A DNA stretch of 64,000 nucleotides from the NCBI RefSeq assembly GCF_014640155.1, contig NZ_BMGK01000001.1, forward strand, positions 186,001 through 250,000. The letters are read 5' to 3'. Source of the DNA: Planktosalinus lacus. Lineage in GTDB: Bacteria; Bacteroidota; Bacteroidia; Flavobacteriales; Flavobacteriaceae. Shown here piece by piece: positions 42,585-51,780 of the stretch. Position numbers and translations under genes: made by a program. The notes under the pieces were generated by a model. It searched no databases, was not told where the DNA came from, and saw only the letters and a program-made list of their open reading frames with translations. How positions within the stretch are numbered: position 1 is the first letter of the stretch; the number at the start of each line of letters is the position of its first letter.

Positions 42585-44984
42585 ATGAGACTGTCATTAG
42601 TTTTTCTAATATTTTCTGTATCGTTTGTATATTCTCAGCAAATAAGATTAATTGACAGTGAAACCCTGGAGCCAATTCCCAGTGTTTTAATATACAATGC
42701 AAACAAGTCAAAAAGCAGCATTTCAGATTTAGACGGATATTGTTCAATTACTCCCTTTGATTCTAAAGAAGAAATTTATTTCCAGCACACAAGCTATAAA
42801 AATGTCGTTTTAACGAAAGAAGAAATTCAAAAAAATGGAGCGCCAATTTTATTGATTCCTGAAACAGGTCAACTGGATGAAATCATACTATCTGTTTCAA
42901 AATTTAAACAAAAGCGAAACGAAATTTCACAATCCATAGTTGCCATTACTGCTAAAGAAGCTCTTTTTTCTCAACCACAAACCGCTGCAGATTTACTAAG
43001 TAACAGCGGGCGAGTGTTTGTGCAAAAAAGCCAACTGGGAGGCGGAAGCCCTATGATAAGAGGCTTTTCAACAAATCGACTCTTGATGACCGTAGACGGT
43101 GTGCGTATGAATACCGCTATTTTCAGAGGGGGAAACATACAAAACATCCTGTCAATTGATCCGTTTGTAGTAGACAATACTGAAGTCATTTTAGGTCCCG
43201 GGTCCGTGGTTTATGGAAGTGATGCCGTGGGTGGAGTGATGAATTTTTACACCCTGAAACCCAAATTTTCTTTTGAAGAGGGAATGGCTTTTTCAGGAAA
43301 TGCTGTTGCCCGTTTTTCTACTGCCAATGAAGAGAAATCCGGACACTTAGATTTGAATTTCGGATTCAAGGAATGGGCTTTTTTGAGCAGTATTTCTTAT
43401 AGTGATTTTGGCGATTTAAGAATGGGAAAACATGGGCCCGACGATTACCTTCGCAATTTTTACATTGAAACAATTGAAGGTGAAGATCTTCAAACCGAAA
43501 ACACAAATCCACTGATTCAAAAACCCACCGGTTATGACCAACTCAGTTTAGCTCAAAAAGTGAGATTTATGCCCAATGAAGTTTGGGATTTTACTTTAAA
43601 CTTGTTGTATTCAGAAACATCAGACTATTCACGCTATGATCGTCTCACTCGTGAAAGAAATGGCAACCTGCGAGATGCTGAGTGGTATTATGGCCCCCAA
43701 GGGTGGTTTTCAAGCAACCTACAATTGGAGCGAAAAAGCCGAAGCATTTTGTATGATGATTCCAAACTAATTGTAGCCTATCAACGCTTTGAAGAAAGCA
43801 GAAACAATAGAGGTGTGGATTCGAATGAGTTGTATAAAACCAATGATAATGTAGATGCTATTTCTACCAATCTTGATTTTACCAAAAAGATTAATGAAGT
43901 CAATGTCTTTTATGGTTTTGAGTATGTTCATAACAAAGTAACTTCTTCAGGAAACCTTACAAATATTGACACAAATGAGACGACTGAAACTGCTTCACGC
44001 TATCCCGATGGTTCCACTTGGCAATCCATAGCAGCACATTCCAGTCTAAATTGGAAGTTACTCCCTAAATTGAACCTTCAAGCCGGATTACGCTACAGTC
44101 ATTTTATAATAGACGCTACTTTTGAGAACCGTTTTTATGATTTTCCCTTTAAAGATATTGAAATCAATACCGGAAACCTTACGGGAAGTATTGGTTTTGC
44201 TTTTCAAGCCAGTAAGTTGTTGGGATTGCGCACTAACTTTTCAACAGCTTTCAGAGCACCAAACATTGATGATGTCGGAAAAACATTTGATTCAGAACCC
44301 GGAAATGTGGTTGTGCCCAATCCCAATTTAAAAGCGGAATATTCCTATAACGGTGAATTGGGTGCTATACTCAATTTTGAAAATCTCCTAAAAGTAGAAA
44401 TGGCCACTTTTTATACCAAACTCGACAACGCACTAGTGCGTCGTGATTTTAGCCTTAACGGCGAAACTGAAATCATCTATCAGGGTGAATTAAGCAATGT
44501 CCAAGCCATTCAAAACGCCGCCGATGCTCGTGTATATGGTTTTGAAGCTTCTTTGAAAATCAATTTTGGTGAAAATTTAAGTCTCAGTTCAAATTACACC
44601 ATCGCCAGGGGTTATGAAGAACTGGACAATGGTGACAAAGCCCCTTTGCGCCACGCACCTCCACAATTTGGAAATACTCATCTGATTTGGAAAAATAAAC
44701 GTTTAAAAATAGATGCTTTTGCCCGTTACAGCGGCCAGATTAGAGCAGTTAATATGGCACCCTCTGAAGCCAACAAGCCTGAATTATACCCAATAAACAC
44801 CAACGATGATTTGTACTCACCCGGGTGGTACATGCTCAATTTGGCGACTCAATATCAATTGACAGATACTATGCAATTTTCAGCTTCTCTTGAAAATATT
44901 ACAGACCAGCGATACCGCACCTATTCTTCAGGAATTGCTGCACCGGGAAGGAATTTTATTGCTTCGGTGAAGTACTCATTTTAA
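42585..44984 (+). CDS. TonB-dependent outer-membrane receptor with haem-receptor-like FRAP/NPNL boxes
   Basis: A signal peptide ends FVYSQQ (about 18), followed by a carboxypeptidase-regulatory-like domain (20-95). The plug domain contains PMIRGFSTNRLLMTVDGVRMN and VILGPGSVVYGSDAVGGVMNF. The 22-strand barrel ends in the aromatic FIASVKYSF. FRAP and NPNL boxes (FRAPNIDD, NPNLKAEY) resemble haem/haemoglobin receptors, but the His usually found between them is absent, so the ligand is uncertain. It is tightly linked to recO. Confidence 0.9.
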   Translation: MRLSLVFLIFSVSFVYSQQIRLIDSETLEPIPSVLIYNANKSKSSISDLDGYCSITPFDSKEEIYFQHTSYKNVVLTKEEIQKNGAPILLIPETGQLDEIILSVSKFKQKRNEISQSIVAITAKEALFSQPQTAADLLSNSGRVFVQKSQLGGGSPMIRGFSTNRLLMTVDGVRMNTAIFRGGNIQNILSIDPFVVDNTEVILGPGSVVYGSDAVGGVMNFYTLKPKFSFEEGMAFSGNAVARFSTANEEKSGHLDLNFGFKEWAFLSSISYSDFGDLRMGKHGPDDYLRNFYIETIEGEDLQTENTNPLIQKPTGYDQLSLAQKVRFMPNEVWDFTLNLLYSETSDYSRYDRLTRERNGNLRDAEWYYGPQGWFSSNLQLERKSRSILYDDSKLIVAYQRFEESRNNRGVDSNELYKTNDNVDAISTNLDFTKKINEVNVFYGFEYVHNKVTSSGNLTNIDTNETTETASRYPDGSTWQSIAAHSSLNWKLLPKLNLQAGLRYSHFIIDATFENRFYDFPFKDIEINTGNLTGSIGFAFQASKLLGLRTNFSTAFRAPNIDDVGKTFDSEPGNVVVPNPNLKAEYSYNGELGAILNFENLLKVEMATFYTKLDNALVRRDFSLNGETEIIYQGELSNVQAIQNAADARVYGFEASLKINFGENLSLSSNYTIARGYEELDNGDKAPLRHAPPQFGNTHLIWKNKRLKIDAFARYSGQIRAVNMAPSEANKPELYPINTNDDLYSPGWYMLNLATQYQLTDTMQFSASLENITDQRYRTYSSGIAAPGRNFIASVKYSF

Positions 44985-45009
44985 ACAAGGATATTTCCTC
45001 TAAATTGCT

Positions 45010-45017
45010 TATTTTCG
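45010..45017 (+). promoter_or_regulatory. -7-like box before ileS
   Basis: TATTTTCG followed by C, 26 bases before the ATG, the same TAnnTTCG variant as before the ALDH7 gene. Confidence 0.4.
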
Positions 45018-45042
45018 CAACCTTAAATAAAAAGTGCACCCG

Positions 45043-48000
45043 ATGAGCAAGAAATTTCCTGAATATAAAGGATTGGATTTGGCAAAAGTGGCTGATGAAG
45101 TATTGGATTTTTGGAAACAGGAACACATTTTTCAACAAAGCATTACTACACGCGAAGGCAAGGAGCCCTATATCTTTTTTGAAGGACCACCATCAGCAAA
45201 TGGTTTGCCCGGAATTCACCACGTGATGGCGCGTGCCATCAAGGACATCTTTTGCCGTTATAAAACCCAAAAAGGATTTCAGGTACAGCGCAAAGCAGGC
45301 TGGGACACACACGGCCTACCCATTGAGCTTGGAGTGGAAAAGGAATTGGGAATCACCAAAGAAGACATCGGAAAAAAAATTAGTGTTGAAGACTACAACG
45401 CCGCCTGTAAAAAAGCCGTGATGCGCTACACCGATGTGTGGAACGACCTTACCGAAAAAATGGGCTATTGGGTCGATATGAGTGACCCTTACATCACTTA
45501 CAAGTCCAAGTATATGGAAACGGTGTGGTGGTTGCTTAAGCAAATTTATAATAAAAATTTACTATACAAAGGTTACACAATTCAGCCCTATTCCCCTAAA
45601 GCGGGAACTGGATTAAGTTCACACGAGCTCAACCAACCGGGAACTTATCAGGATGTGACAGATACTACGGTGACGGCACAGTTTAAAGCTGTAAAAAACA
45701 CCTTGCCTGAGGTTTTACAAGGCTTTGGAGCTGTTTATTTCCTGGCCTGGACAACCACTCCCTGGACCTTGCCAAGTAATACAGCATTGACCGTAGGACC
45801 AAAAATTGATTATGTGTTGGTAAAAACATTTAACCAGTACACTTTTGAGCCCATCAATGTAGTGCTGGCAAAAGCGTTAATTAACAAGCAATTTGACAAA
45901 AAGTTTCAACTCGCAGAAACCGAAAGTGAACTAAATGATTTTAAAGAAGGTGATAAAAAAATACCTTTCTTTATTGCTGCCAGTTGCAAAGGAAAAGACC
46001 TCGAAGGTATACGATATGAGCAATTATTGCCCTATGCGTTACCTCATAACAATCCTGAAAATGCTTTCCGTTTAATTTCGGGTGATTTTGTAACTACTGA
46101 AGACGGTACAGGTATCGTGCATACGGCACCAACATTTGGTGCTGATGATGCCTTGGTGGCCAAACAAGCCGTTCCTGAAGTGCCGCCATTACTGGTAAAA
46201 GATGAAAACGGAAATTTGGTACCTCTGGTTGATTTGCAAGGAAAATTCCGTGTTGAACTGGGTGAATTTGCGGGTAAATATGTGAAGAATGAATACTATG
46301 ACGATGATCAAGCTCCCGAAAAATCAGTGGATGTAGAACTAGCCATCAAACTTAAAGAAGAAAACAAAGCTTTTAAGGTTGAAAAATACGTGCACAGCTA
46401 TCCCAATTGCTGGCGTACAGACAAACCCATTTTATACTACCCACTCGACTCGTGGTTTATAAAAGTCACTGACTTTAAAGACCGTATGTTTGAGTTAAAC
46501 AAAAGCATCAACTGGAAACCCAAAGCCACAGGCGAAGGTCGTTTTGGAAACTGGCTGGCCAATGCCAACGACTGGAACCTTTCCCGCTCGCGTTACTGGG
46601 GAATTCCGTTGCCCATTTGGCGCACAGAGGACGGTAAAGAAGAAAAACTCATCGGTTCTGCTGAAGAGTTGAAAGCAGAAATGCAAAAAGCCATCACCGC
46701 CGGAGTCATGGAAAAAGACCTTTTCCCGGAGTTTGTTTCAGGGGATATGTCTGAAGATAATTATGAAAAAATAGACCTTCATAAAAACTACGTCGATCAA
46801 ATTATTTTGGTTTCTGAAACCGGAAAACCTATGAAGCGCGAAAGCGATTTGATTGATGTTTGGTTTGATAGTGGGAGTATGCCCTATGCCCAATGGCATT
46901 ACCCATTTGAAAATAAAGAAAAAGTGGAAAATACCTGGAGAAAAGCCGATTTTATTGCTGAAGGTGTTGATCAAACCCGTGGTTGGTTTTATACGCTGCA
47001 TGCTATTGCCACGATGACCTTTGACGATGTTGCTTATAAAAACGTAGTCTCAAACGGGCTGGTTTTAGATAAAAACGGACAAAAAATGTCCAAACGTTTA
47101 GGCAATGCTGCTGATCCTTTTGAAACCATTTCTACCTATGGACCAGATGCCACGCGATGGTACATGATCAGTAACGCAAACCCCTGGGATAATCTGAAAT
47201 TTGACATTGAGGGCATCGCTGAAGTAAGAAGAAAATTTTTTGGAACTTTATATAATACCTATAGTTTTTTCAGTCTATATGCCAATCTGGATGACTTTGA
47301 TTATTCTGAACCTGATGTTCCATTAAATGAACGTCCTGAGATTGATCGCTGGGTTCTTTCAGAACTGCACACACTCATTGAAAAAGTAGATACTTTTTAT
47401 AACGATTATGAACCCACAAAGGCCACCCGTGCCATTTCTGACTTTGTACAGGAAAATTTGAGCAATTGGTTTGTTCGTCTTAGTAGACGCCGTTACTGGA
47501 AAGGTGATTATGGCACTGATAAAATTTCGGCCTATCAAACCTTGTACAGTTGTTTGGTAAATGTCGCGAAATTGAGTGCACCTGTTGCTCCGTTTTTTAT
47601 GGACAGATTGTACAAGGATTTAAGTGGTTCTGTCAAAAAGGATGCAGCAAGTTCAGTGCATTTAGCAGATTTCCCAACATTTGATGCGTCCTTTATTGAT
47701 AAGGCACTGGAAAGCAAAATGCAAAAAGCCCAGACTATTTCATCGCTTGTTTTATCTCTTCGACAAAAAGAAAAAATCAAAGTGCGACAACCCCTCCAAA
47801 AAATAATGATTCCGGTATTGAATGAAGCACAGCGTGAAGAGATTTTGGCAATGGCAGACTTGATAAAATCTGAAGTGAATGTCAAAGAAATTGATTTGAT
47901 TGACGAGGATTCAGGTATTTTGGTAAAACAAATAAAACCAAACTTTAAAGTTCTAGGACCTCGATTTGGCAAAGACATGAAAACAGTAGCAAATGCCATC

Positions 48001-48444
48001 ATGAATTTTGGACAAAATCAGATTAAAGAAATTGAACAACAAGGTGAAATTTCCATAGAAATTAACGGAAAAAGTGTTACTTTGCAGAGCCTTGAAGTTG
48101 AAATAAGTTCTCAGGATATTGAAGGGTGGCTGGTAGCAAATAGCGGTGCCTTAACAGTCGCTTTAGATATTACTATATCAGAAGATTTGCGAAATGAAGG
48201 GATTGCCAGAGAACTTGTAAACCGCATTCAAAACCTCCGAAAAGATTCAGGATTTGAAGTATCTGATAAAATTGAAATTACAATTCAAAAGAGTGATTTG
48301 ATCAGTAACGCAGTTAGTAAGAATGCGACTTACATCAAAACAGAAACACTAGCAGATTCACTACTATTAACTGATCACATTCAAGAAGGGCTTGAAATAA
48401 ATTTTGATGATGTAGAAACCAAATTGGTAATTAAAAAAATATAA
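45043..48444 (+). CDS. ileS: Isoleucyl-tRNA synthetase with GXHH signature
   Basis: Charges tRNA-Ile. In 1133-residue numbering, PPSANGLPGIHHVMAR places Gly57-Ile58-His59-His60 where class I enzymes have HxGH. KMSKR is at 681-685. The editing domain carries TTTPWTLPSN and GTGIVHTAPTFGADD. The C-terminal anticodon-binding part is eukaryote-like (type 2) in length. The swapped GXHH form has been reported in IleRS2 enzymes that are extremely resistant to mupirocin. I start at the ATG at 45043. A GTG at 45034 would add three residues. dksA-like and lspA genes follow. Confidence 0.96.
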   Translation: MSKKFPEYKGLDLAKVADEVLDFWKQEHIFQQSITTREGKEPYIFFEGPPSANGLPGIHHVMARAIKDIFCRYKTQKGFQVQRKAGWDTHGLPIELGVEKELGITKEDIGKKISVEDYNAACKKAVMRYTDVWNDLTEKMGYWVDMSDPYITYKSKYMETVWWLLKQIYNKNLLYKGYTIQPYSPKAGTGLSSHELNQPGTYQDVTDTTVTAQFKAVKNTLPEVLQGFGAVYFLAWTTTPWTLPSNTALTVGPKIDYVLVKTFNQYTFEPINVVLAKALINKQFDKKFQLAETESELNDFKEGDKKIPFFIAASCKGKDLEGIRYEQLLPYALPHNNPENAFRLISGDFVTTEDGTGIVHTAPTFGADDALVAKQAVPEVPPLLVKDENGNLVPLVDLQGKFRVELGEFAGKYVKNEYYDDDQAPEKSVDVELAIKLKEENKAFKVEKYVHSYPNCWRTDKPILYYPLDSWFIKVTDFKDRMFELNKSINWKPKATGEGRFGNWLANANDWNLSRSRYWGIPLPIWRTEDGKEEKLIGSAEELKAEMQKAITAGVMEKDLFPEFVSGDMSEDNYEKIDLHKNYVDQIILVSETGKPMKRESDLIDVWFDSGSMPYAQWHYPFENKEKVENTWRKADFIAEGVDQTRGWFYTLHAIATMTFDDVAYKNVVSNGLVLDKNGQKMSKRLGNAADPFETISTYGPDATRWYMISNANPWDNLKFDIEGIAEVRRKFFGTLYNTYSFFSLYANLDDFDYSEPDVPLNERPEIDRWVLSELHTLIEKVDTFYNDYEPTKATRAISDFVQENLSNWFVRLSRRRYWKGDYGTDKISAYQTLYSCLVNVAKLSAPVAPFFMDRLYKDLSGSVKKDAASSVHLADFPTFDASFIDKALESKMQKAQTISSLVLSLRQKEKIKVRQPLQKIMIPVLNEAQREEILAMADLIKSEVNVKEIDLIDEDSGILVKQIKPNFKVLGPRFGKDMKTVANAIMNFGQNQIKEIEQQGEISIEINGKSVTLQSLEVEISSQDIEGWLVANSGALTVALDITISEDLRNEGIARELVNRIQNLRKDSGFEVSDKIEITIQKSDLISNAVSKNATYIKTETLADSLLLTDHIQEGLEINFDDVETKLVIKKI

Positions 48445-48449
48445 AGAAC

Positions 48450-48833
48450 ATGAGCGAAGAAACAAAAACCCGATACAGCGACGCTGAACTAGAAGAGTTC
48501 AGAGCAATTATTGTTGAAAAAATTCAAAAAGCACAGGAGCAATTAGAACTCATTAAAAGCGCCTATATGAATGATGGTGATAATGGTACAGATGATACCT
48601 CGCCCACTTTCAAAGCTTTTGAAGAAGGAAGTTCTGTAATGTCTAAAGAGGCTAACTCTCAATTGGCAATCAGACAGGAAAAGTTCATCAGGGATTTGAA
48701 AAATGCATTGGTTCGTATTGAGAACAAGACATATGGTATTTGCCGTGTCACAAAAAAATTAATTTCTAAAGAACGACTCAAACTAGTTCCTCACGCAACA
48801 CTAAGCATAGAGGCTAAAAACATGCAGATGTAA
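48450..48833 (+). CDS. DksA/TraR-family protein with degenerate zinc finger
   Basis: A coiled-coil N-terminal half (QKAQEQLELIKSAYMNDGDN) ends in acidic residues at the coiled-coil tip, as in DksA. In the C-terminal finger only Cys98 remains. The other three positions are Thr101, Ser119 and Ala122 (GICRVTKKLISKERLKLVPH, then ATLSIEAK). Zinc binding is therefore unlikely, but the fold and the RNA-polymerase secondary-channel role may persist. It lies 5 bases after ileS, as in many Bacteroidota. Confidence 0.9.
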   Translation: MSEETKTRYSDAELEEFRAIIVEKIQKAQEQLELIKSAYMNDGDNGTDDTSPTFKAFEEGSSVMSKEANSQLAIRQEKFIRDLKNALVRIENKTYGICRVTKKLISKERLKLVPHATLSIEAKNMQM

Positions 48834-48859
48834 TAAAACGCCTATAAAAATGCGTTTTA
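48834..48859 (+). terminator. Weak hairpin between the dksA-like gene and lspA
   Basis: Arms TAAAACGC (48834-48841) and GCGTTTTA (48852-48859) with a 10-base loop and only a short T-run inside the arm. Possible attenuation point. Weak. Confidence 0.35.
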
Positions 48860-48889
48860 CTACCTCACAATATTTAATTGCAATACTCT

Positions 48890-49546
48890 ATGACTTTAAA
48901 AAAGGCCGGGCTCATCATATTTTTGATTTTGCTTATAGATCAGGTTTCTAAGGTTTATATCAAAACGCATTTTATGCTGGGTGAAGAAATCAAGGTCTTT
49001 GAATGGTTTCGCATACTTTTTATCGAAAATGAAGGCATGGCATGGGGAGCCAAAATTCCCGGTGAGTATGGTAAACTAATTCTAACTGTTTTCAGGTTGA
49101 TAGCTATTGTAGCCATTGGTTACTGGTTATGGGATTCAATCAGAAAAAAAATGTCGCGCATTCTAATTGTTGGCATTTCTCTGATATTTGCCGGTGCAAT
49201 GGGAAACATCATTGATTCTGTTTTTTATGGAGTGATTTTTGACGATAGTTACCGTAAGGTTGCGACACTCTTTTCAGAAGAAGCTTATGGCACTTTATTT
49301 CACGGTAAAGTAGTTGACATGTTATATTTTCCACTCTATAAAGGCTATTTACCTGAGTGGATTCCCATTTGGGGAGGTGATTATTTTACATTTTTTGATC
49401 CGGTTTTTAACGTGGCTGATGTTGCCATAAGTACCGGAGTAGGATTGTTAGTTGTTTTCAATAAAAGAGCGTTTCCAAAAGAGACAAAAGAGGAAACAGA
49501 AGCACACTCAACTTCTGAAGTTAATTCAAAGGAGCAAGATACTTAA
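48890..49546 (+). CDS. lspA: Lipoprotein signal peptidase II
   Basis: Cleaves lipoprotein signal peptides in the inner membrane after lipidation. The two catalytic Asp lie in MGNIIDSVFYG and FNVADVAISTG. Early LIDQVSKVYIKTHF and FIENEGMAWG match the family. At 218 residues it carries the insertion between the catalytic motifs typical of Bacteroidota. I start at the ATG at 48890, since the frame only extends upstream to a TTG. The many lipoproteins in this window are its natural substrates. Confidence 0.94.
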   Translation: MTLKKAGLIIFLILLIDQVSKVYIKTHFMLGEEIKVFEWFRILFIENEGMAWGAKIPGEYGKLILTVFRLIAIVAIGYWLWDSIRKKMSRILIVGISLIFAGAMGNIIDSVFYGVIFDDSYRKVATLFSEEAYGTLFHGKVVDMLYFPLYKGYLPEWIPIWGGDYFTFFDPVFNVADVAISTGVGLLVVFNKRAFPKETKEETEAHSTSEVNSKEQDT

Positions 49547-49946
49547 AAGGTTCTTCCGGAATATTTCTCAAAACTGAATATACGATTGCGATTCCAAAAT
49601 AGACTACAATAAACACATTACTGTAAAACAATTTCACTCTGTGCTTGGTTCCAAAAGCAAAATTTAGATACTCTACAATCAAAGCATAAATCAACAGAGG
49701 TATACTCAAAATCAATATGGGGTTGTATCTAAATGCAGCAAAGATTTCAAAATGCATTAAATGGTGAATAGCTCTTTGTGAACCACAACCGGCACAATAC
49801 AAATCAGTTGTGTATTTTAAAGGGCAGGGCAAAAAAAAGGAAGATTGACTTGGATTGAAAACATAATAAACAAAAAACAATACTCCCAATAAAAGTAGTG
49901 GGAGTATGGCTTTTAAAAACGTTTTAGAATTCAGCAAATGCACCAC
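49521..49946 (-). CDS. DUF2752 membrane protein
   Basis: Small protein with about three membrane spans and the family motif YCAGCGSQRAIHHL (CxxC with G-R). The start is uncertain: the frame opens with GTG GTG at 49946 inside the end of the dispanin gene, and no ATG follows before the first membrane span. Its C-terminus overlaps lspA by 26 bases on the opposite strand. Function is unknown. Confidence 0.82.
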   Translation of the reverse strand: MVHLLNSKTFLKAILPLLLLGVLFFVYYVFNPSQSSFFLPCPLKYTTDLYCAGCGSQRAIHHLMHFEIFAAFRYNPILILSIPLLIYALIVEYLNFAFGTKHRVKLFYSNVFIVVYFGIAIVYSVLRNIPEEPFKYLAPLN

Positions 49947-50199
49947 CTACACCAAGTATTATTACAAATAGAACATACAATACAATGCCTATCAGGGCAA
50001 TAGCAGCACCCCAGATGGAATACTTTTTAGCGTCATCTGCCGCCTTTTGTGCGGCTTCATAATTACCTTGTGCCCAATATGTATTTACATTTGAGGATTT
50101 AATAATTGCAACAATTCCAAGGGGCAGGCAACACAAAACAGTGCATAAAATAGCCCAAACTAAATTATTGTCAGGCGGAGTTGAAGGTTGGTTTTCCAT
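49924..50199 (-). CDS. CD225/dispanin family membrane protein
   Basis: 91 residues with two membrane spans. The first is NLVWAILCTVLCCLPLGIVAIIKS (core LCTVLCCLPLGIVAI), the CD225 signature, and is followed by the conserved NTYWAQGNYEAAQKAADDAKK cytosolic loop. It is related in fold to eukaryotic IFITM proteins. The bacterial role is unknown. It overlaps the DUF2752 gene by 23 bases, so the two are probably made together. Confidence 0.9.
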   Translation of the reverse strand: MENQPSTPPDNNLVWAILCTVLCCLPLGIVAIIKSSNVNTYWAQGNYEAAQKAADDAKKYSIWGAAIALIGIVLYVLFVIILGVGGAFAEF

Positions 50200-50244
50200 G
50201 GTTTTTATTAGTTAGAGTTGAAAGACACTAAGATAGGAAAATTT

Positions 50245-50808
50245 CTAAAAGCAGTAAACTTCTTCAGGAGTAATGCAATAATCTAAAGGGATGTCTGTTT
50301 CTGAAACAGCAATAACGGATGATTCAGGAGCAAATAGTGAAAGGCCGATTTTGATAGAATCTTTTTTACAAGAGGCTAAAAATCGATCATAAAACCCTTT
50401 TCCATAACCCACCCGGTTTCCCAGTTTGTCATAGGCGAGCAGCGGAATAAATACTACCTCAATTTTATTTTCTGGAAAAGGAATGCCATCTTTCGGTTCA
50501 GGAATTCCCCAATTATTTGTTTCAATTTTGGTATTGTCTGTCAACAGAAAGTGACTTAATGAATTTGTCTTTACATCTGTTTTTGGAACGGCAATGTTTT
50601 TGTCTTTGCCCTGTAAAATATGAAGGATATATTCTGTGTTTATTTCTCCTTTTTCAGTAATACTTAAAAATATATGGTAGTTGTTGAATTGCCAAATGGG
50701 AAGCTTTAGTGCAATGTTTGCAATTTGTATGCTTTTGTCATCAATTTCTTCTATTGAAAATTCACTTCTCAATTGAAGATATTTTTTTCTTAGCGCTGTT
50801 TTGTTCAT
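50245..50808 (-). CDS. 5-formyltetrahydrofolate cyclo-ligase
   Basis: ATP-dependent conversion of 5-formyl- to 5,10-methenyl-tetrahydrofolate. The signature VGYGKGFYDRFL lies near residue 135, preceded by FIPLLAYDKLGNRVGYG. The N-terminal Lys/Arg-rich KTALRKKYLQLR fits. 187 residues. It follows the AstE/AspA-like gene by 12 bases, suggesting shared transcription. Confidence 0.93.
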   Translation of the reverse strand: MNKTALRKKYLQLRSEFSIEEIDDKSIQIANIALKLPIWQFNNYHIFLSITEKGEINTEYILHILQGKDKNIAVPKTDVKTNSLSHFLLTDNTKIETNNWGIPEPKDGIPFPENKIEVVFIPLLAYDKLGNRVGYGKGFYDRFLASCKKDSIKIGLSLFAPESSVIAVSETDIPLDYCITPEEVYCF

Positions 50809-50820
50809 TTTGAATTCAGG

Positions 50821-51768
50821 TTAAGATACGAGCGTTGAAATGTGAAAAATGGCATCCCCCTGGTGCACAATAGGTGACTGATTTACATTAATTATGTAGC
50901 CGTCATTAGGGGCTTTAACTCGCACTTTCATTTCACCGTAAGGATCAGTTATTGAAGCTAAAATATCTCCTTTTTGTACAAATTTATTACAGTTTGCTTT
51001 AGTGTGTAACAATCCACTTTTATGTGCTCTTATCCAGGTGCTTTTTTCAATTACAACAGGGTTGTGTTCTTGAGTAGGAATTTTAAATTTATGTTGCAGC
51101 ATTGCAAAATGATCCAAAAACCTCATTACCCCATGCACACCATATTCAATAATATCCCGATCACAGCTCAATGATTTGCCCCCCTCAAACAACAGCGAAG
51201 GAGTTCCCATTTTTAGACAGGTTTGGCGATAGGACTTTTCGAGGGTTTTAGACATCACTATAAAGGGCGCGTTAAATACTTTTGCATATTTTAAGGCCAC
51301 ATAATCATTGGGTGTTACTCTTATTTGAGCTGCATTGAATCTGCTGGCTCCCCCGGTGTGAAAGTCCAGGCAATAGTCTGCGTGTGGTAATATTTCTGTT
51401 GTAAAATGATGTGCAACCCGGCTGGCGAGTGATCCTTTTTTTGTTCCTGGGAAAACACGGTTTAAGTCATGACCATCCGGAAATTGTCTGCTCATGGATA
51501 AAAACCCAAAAACATTGAGAATTGGAATACAAATAACTGTTCCTTTTTTGGGTTTGTTTATTTTTTTAGCGATGAGTTGTCGCACTATTTCGACTCCGTT
51601 TATTTCGTCTCCATGAATTCCTGCAGTAATGAGTATTGTGGGCCCTGGCTTTTGGGCACGTTCAATAATAATTGGAATTTCAACGTTTGTTGCCGTGTAG
51701 AGCTTGGCAATATTAAAAAGGATGGTTTTACTTTCACCCAATGCAATATTTTCACCTAAAATTTTCAA
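50821..51768 (-). CDS. Succinylglutamate desuccinylase/aspartoacylase family protein with biotinyl-like C-terminal barrel
   Basis: Zinc-dependent M14-like amidohydrolase. GIHGDEINGVE carries His52 and Glu55, and the third zinc ligand is in LDFHTGG near 143. The final 75 residues (SGLLHTKANCNKFVQKGDIL, VRVKAPNDGYIINV, VHQGDAIFHI) form a beta barrel like lipoyl/biotinyl domains. There is no arginine-succinyltransferase operon here. Instead the gene follows rimK by 12 bases, so its substrate may be a RimK product. Confidence 0.9.
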   Translation of the reverse strand: MKILGENIALGESKTILFNIAKLYTATNVEIPIIIERAQKPGPTILITAGIHGDEINGVEIVRQLIAKKINKPKKGTVICIPILNVFGFLSMSRQFPDGHDLNRVFPGTKKGSLASRVAHHFTTEILPHADYCLDFHTGGASRFNAAQIRVTPNDYVALKYAKVFNAPFIVMSKTLEKSYRQTCLKMGTPSLLFEGGKSLSCDRDIIEYGVHGVMRFLDHFAMLQHKFKIPTQEHNPVVIEKSTWIRAHKSGLLHTKANCNKFVQKGDILASITDPYGEMKVRVKAPNDGYIINVNQSPIVHQGDAIFHISTLVS

Positions 51769-51780
51769 GATAGTTGGTTT

